Positions 21,907 through 24,157 of a stretch of 24,157 nt of DNA are shown piece after piece (the first letter of the stretch is position 1; the number at the start of each line of letters is the position of its first letter). The position numbers and the translations under genes were made by a program. The DNA is from an uncultured Acinetobacter sp. (GTDB lineage Bacteria > Cyanobacteriota > Vampirovibrionia > Gastranaerophilales > Gastranaerophilaceae), in NCBI GenBank assembly GCA_946623365.1, contig CAMORE010000014.1, forward strand, positions 1 to 24,157, read 5' to 3'. The notes below the pieces were generated by a model. It had not been told where the DNA came from. It worked only from the letters and a program-made list of their open reading frames with translations, and made no database searches.

Positions 21907-23097
21907 ATGGGAAAAATAAGTTCTGTATATAATATTGGGAAAAACTATATTCGGCGCTTTTTCGGGAAAACAGTGAAAACAAGTGAAGAGCCTGTGAGCA
22001 TAATGGAAAAAGCCGTATCTGAACCGCAAAAAGTTACGTCTAAAGAGATAGAAGCATATTATAGACGATATAATAAACATTTGACTCCGCCCAAGCCAAA
22101 AGAACCTGCTGAAGTACAGATATCAGAATCTGAGCCGTATCCTTTATTTGAGGAGATTAGTGAATATGAATTTAAAACCGCAAACGAAGTTTCTAAAACT
22201 GTTTTGGAGAGTTTAAGTCATAATTTTGAACAAAAAAAACAAACGATTTTAGATATTCTTGAAAAAAATTCTGACATAATTCCTCCAAATGTTTTAATAA
22301 CAGCTAAAAATATAAACACTCCTGAAACTCTGGCACACTTTATACGAAATTATGTTAATAATTCAAGTAAGTATCTCAAAGCAAGACAGATACAAGGATG
22401 TTTAAAAGCAATATGCGAAAAGAAAATTTCATTATCTCTGCAAAAAGAATTATATGAAAAAGGCAGAAAAATGGCAGGTTCGTATTTAGAGATGATAAAA
22501 GCTGTTACTGTTCCTTCAACAGATTCAAGAGTAATAAAAATAGAAAATTATTTAAAATCAATGTACGGAATGGATTATGTTCATTTGGAAAATTTTGAAG
22601 AAGCAAAAAAGATTTTGCAAACAATAAATATAATTAAAAAAACAGATATACCACTTGCTGATACAATAATAATAACTCCTTTTACTCCAAGAAATACAAA
22701 AGGTGTTAATTTATTGTTATCAAAATCTAAAAATGCCGTAATTATAAGAAGCGAGGCAGAAGAAACTCAAATTATGCAGGAAGCATATAATTTACTTTCT
22801 GAAGAAGCAAAAAAAGTCATAGATGAAGAATTTCCGAATTTATGTACTGATTGTATGTCAACAAATCATCCTTTGCATTATTATGTTCATGAATTCGCCC
22901 ATTCAAGACAATGCTTAAATAGTTTTCTCTTGTATGTATTAAAAATTGTTCCAAGGGAAGTTAAAGCAAAAGTTCCAAATCTCGGAGAATATGCTCTGAC
23001 AACAAATCAGGTGGAATTTGAAAACGAATTGGTTACAAAAGACATACTGCAAGGACTTAATAAAACCGAAAGAGCAATACTGGATTCCTACATCTAA
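21907..23097 (+). CDS. HEXXH zinc metallopeptidase-like protein
   Basis: I cannot name a family for this 396-residue protein. Residues 328-332 read HEFAH in the context YYVHEFAHSRQCL, the HEXXH zinc site of zincins. About 40 residues later QVEFENE (E370, E372) offers a third ligand. Just before the zinc site, CTDC (313-316) is a pair that could bind metal. Residues 1-200 are charged and helical, with a Pro/Glu-rich linker at 60-80 and no signal peptide or membrane helix. AAGGGA precedes the start. It shares HExxHxRQ, the EF(D/E) motif, similar opening codons and the same upstream element with the protein at 669-1430, though the rest is not alignable by eye. Activity is inferred. Confidence 0.7.
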   Translation: MGKISSVYNIGKNYIRRFFGKTVKTSEEPVSIMEKAVSEPQKVTSKEIEAYYRRYNKHLTPPKPKEPAEVQISESEPYPLFEEISEYEFKTANEVSKTVLESLSHNFEQKKQTILDILEKNSDIIPPNVLITAKNINTPETLAHFIRNYVNNSSKYLKARQIQGCLKAICEKKISLSLQKELYEKGRKMAGSYLEMIKAVTVPSTDSRVIKIENYLKSMYGMDYVHLENFEEAKKILQTINIIKKTDIPLADTIIITPFTPRNTKGVNLLLSKSKNAVIIRSEAEETQIMQEAYNLLSEEAKKVIDEEFPNLCTDCMSTNHPLHYYVHEFAHSRQCLNSFLLYVLKIVPREVKAKVPNLGEYALTTNQVEFENELVTKDILQGLNKTERAILDSYI

Positions 23098-23105
23098 CAG
23101 AATGA

Positions 23106-24155
23106 TTATGAAGCCTTTTTAGCAGCTTCGGCTTTACGTTTTGCATCTAATTTGTTTGTAATATATATATTCAGGTTAGGAATTCCTAAACCAAGAACAA
23201 GTCCTGAGAACAAGTAGCCTGAAAGTTGAGCTACATTTAAAGCCCTTAAGCGTTTTTTAGCAGCTTTTTTGATTGCTTCGTTTTTCAGGCCATCCAAATC
23301 TTTTAACATTTCCTTAAACGATTTATTAAGAATTTTTCCGTTTTCTGTTTTTGTTGTTTTAATTCCTTGTTGTGCAAGAGTTTGAACTAATATTTCATCT
23401 CTTGTTTTAAGTGAAGCATGGAACATTCTCTTGAAGTAATTTTCGTTTTCTGTTCCCTTTTTGATGTTTAATACTTTGCACTTATCGCTGTCAAAAGCTG
23501 ATGCGGTCATTCTGTTTACTATATCACCAAGAACCAGCCAGCTTAAATATCCTAGGGTATCTTTTGTCAAAACTTCCCTTAACTCGTCTTTATCACGAGC
23601 AGAGAAAATCCTTGAGATAATTGTTATACCGTATATACCTTTTAATTGATTAATTGTAGGCATTTTACCGCTAAACGACATTTTGTCCATGAATTTCTTA
23701 GGAGTAAATTTAAGCGGGTTCATATTTAATGTAGAAAGAATCATGCTGAAGAAAGCAACGCTGCTGATACCTTTCAGTCCAAAGAAGCCTGCGCTGTTAT
23801 CTTTAGAACGGCCTTCCACTCCGACAAATCCGTCAGAACCGGTTTTGAGTTTTGTTAAATACATATTAATCGGCTGAACAGAAAGACCTATTGCACAAGA
23901 TGCGGCAAATCCCATCCAAGCTCTGTGTTTCATAAAATTATCCAAACCTTTAATGAATGTATTTTCTTTAACAGATTTACCTGAATTTATTTGATCTTTA
24001 AATGCTTTTTTGATTTTATCATTATTAAATGAATCAGAAACAATGAATATATCATTCAATAATGATTTAAGATTGGTTTTGCTTACAATCTTTTTATCTG
24101 CGGATTCTAAAATATAATCAGAGCCTGCACCTGTATCTGCTATAATTTCATTCAT
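23106..24155 (-). CDS. Multi-spanning membrane protein of unknown function, possibly partial
   Basis: The visible 349 residues have about four hydrophobic segments: near 75-97 (WMGFAASCAIGLSV), 125-145 (SSVAFFSMILSTLNM), 200-215 (YLSWLVLGDIV) and 312-332 (LSGYLFSGLVLGLGIP). Lys-rich loops separate them, and the protein ends with a basic Ala/Lys tail (DAKRKAEAAKKAS). I do not recognise a family. The first ATG visible is two bases from the edge, so no ribosome site can be assessed and the gene may well start further right, outside the window. It converges with the HEXXH gene, ending 8 bases from it, with no terminator between. Confidence 0.6.
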   Translation of the reverse strand: MNEIIADTGAGSDYILESADKKIVSKTNLKSLLNDIFIVSDSFNNDKIKKAFKDQINSGKSVKENTFIKGLDNFMKHRAWMGFAASCAIGLSVQPINMYLTKLKTGSDGFVGVEGRSKDNSAGFFGLKGISSVAFFSMILSTLNMNPLKFTPKKFMDKMSFSGKMPTINQLKGIYGITIISRIFSARDKDELREVLTKDTLGYLSWLVLGDIVNRMTASAFDSDKCKVLNIKKGTENENYFKRMFHASLKTRDEILVQTLAQQGIKTTKTENGKILNKSFKEMLKDLDGLKNEAIKKAAKKRLRALNVAQLSGYLFSGLVLGLGIPNLNIYITNKLDAKRKAEAAKKAS

Positions 24156-24157
24156 TA

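Noticed and set aside
1..24157. CRISPR array, tRNA, rRNA, insertion sequence or prophage
   Set aside because: No regularly spaced identical repeats, no tRNA-like cloverleaf, no transposase or integrase, and no phage structural genes were found on reading both strands.

Overview
The window is AT-rich bacterial chromosome with almost no spare DNA and no rRNA, tRNA, CRISPR array, insertion sequence or phage genes. Gene content points to a strict or near-strict anaerobe: a flavodiiron protein with its rubredoxin, an NAD-type isocitrate dehydrogenase and anhydro-muramic acid recycling. About ten genes match no family I can name. Together with low GC and the style of the small unknown proteins, this suggests a gut Vampirovibrionia/Melainabacteria (Gastranaerophilales-like) genome. 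That assignment is from memory of the group and is not proven by the sequence.

Layout. 1-1430: a repeat-rich leader, a 67-aa unknown protein, the remnant of a sugar O-acetyltransferase, and an HEXXH protein on the minus strand. 1495-4330 (minus): an orphan DNA methyltransferase, a DUF167 protein, a small RWYD-repeat protein and a YuiF/NhaC-type transporter. 4468-5846 (plus): fprA-type flavodiiron protein and rubredoxin. 6099-8963 (plus): pyrH-frr-cdsA-rnc, tightly packed. 9183-9449: a small unknown gene with a strong promoter and terminator. 9539-11614: anmK (minus) and tpiA (plus). 11776-14201: a membrane histidine kinase overlapping an acyl-ACP thioesterase-like gene. 14191-14969 (minus): two unknown small proteins. 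15144-16949 (minus): rimP and nusA. 17124-18685 (minus): isocitrate dehydrogenase and mscL. 18840-21121 (minus): a CxxC-cluster protein, smpB with a MerR-like coiled-coil protein, and a secreted protein. 21251-23097 (plus): def and a second HEXXH protein. The right edge holds a minus-strand membrane protein that may continue outside.

The most interesting signal is a bipartite promoter-like element, TAGGCAATTT then TACTTTAT with near-fixed spacing. It lies upstream of four otherwise unrelated unknown genes (starts at 247, 1430, 14553 and 21907) and upstream of no housekeeping gene that I could find. Two of the four encode cytoplasm-type HEXXH proteins sharing an HExxHxRQ signature and a later EF(D/E) motif. 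This looks like a small regulon of lineage-specific proteins under a dedicated sigma factor or activator.

A second pattern is a -10-like hexamer 6-7 bases before the ATG, with no ribosome binding site, at several genes (smpB, anmK, the histidine kinase, the acetyltransferase remnant), which suggests leaderless transcripts. A third is a degenerate 8-base tandem repeat (TTTAYCCC) at two intergenic places. The RNase III also carries Cys where most family members have a metal-binding Asp.
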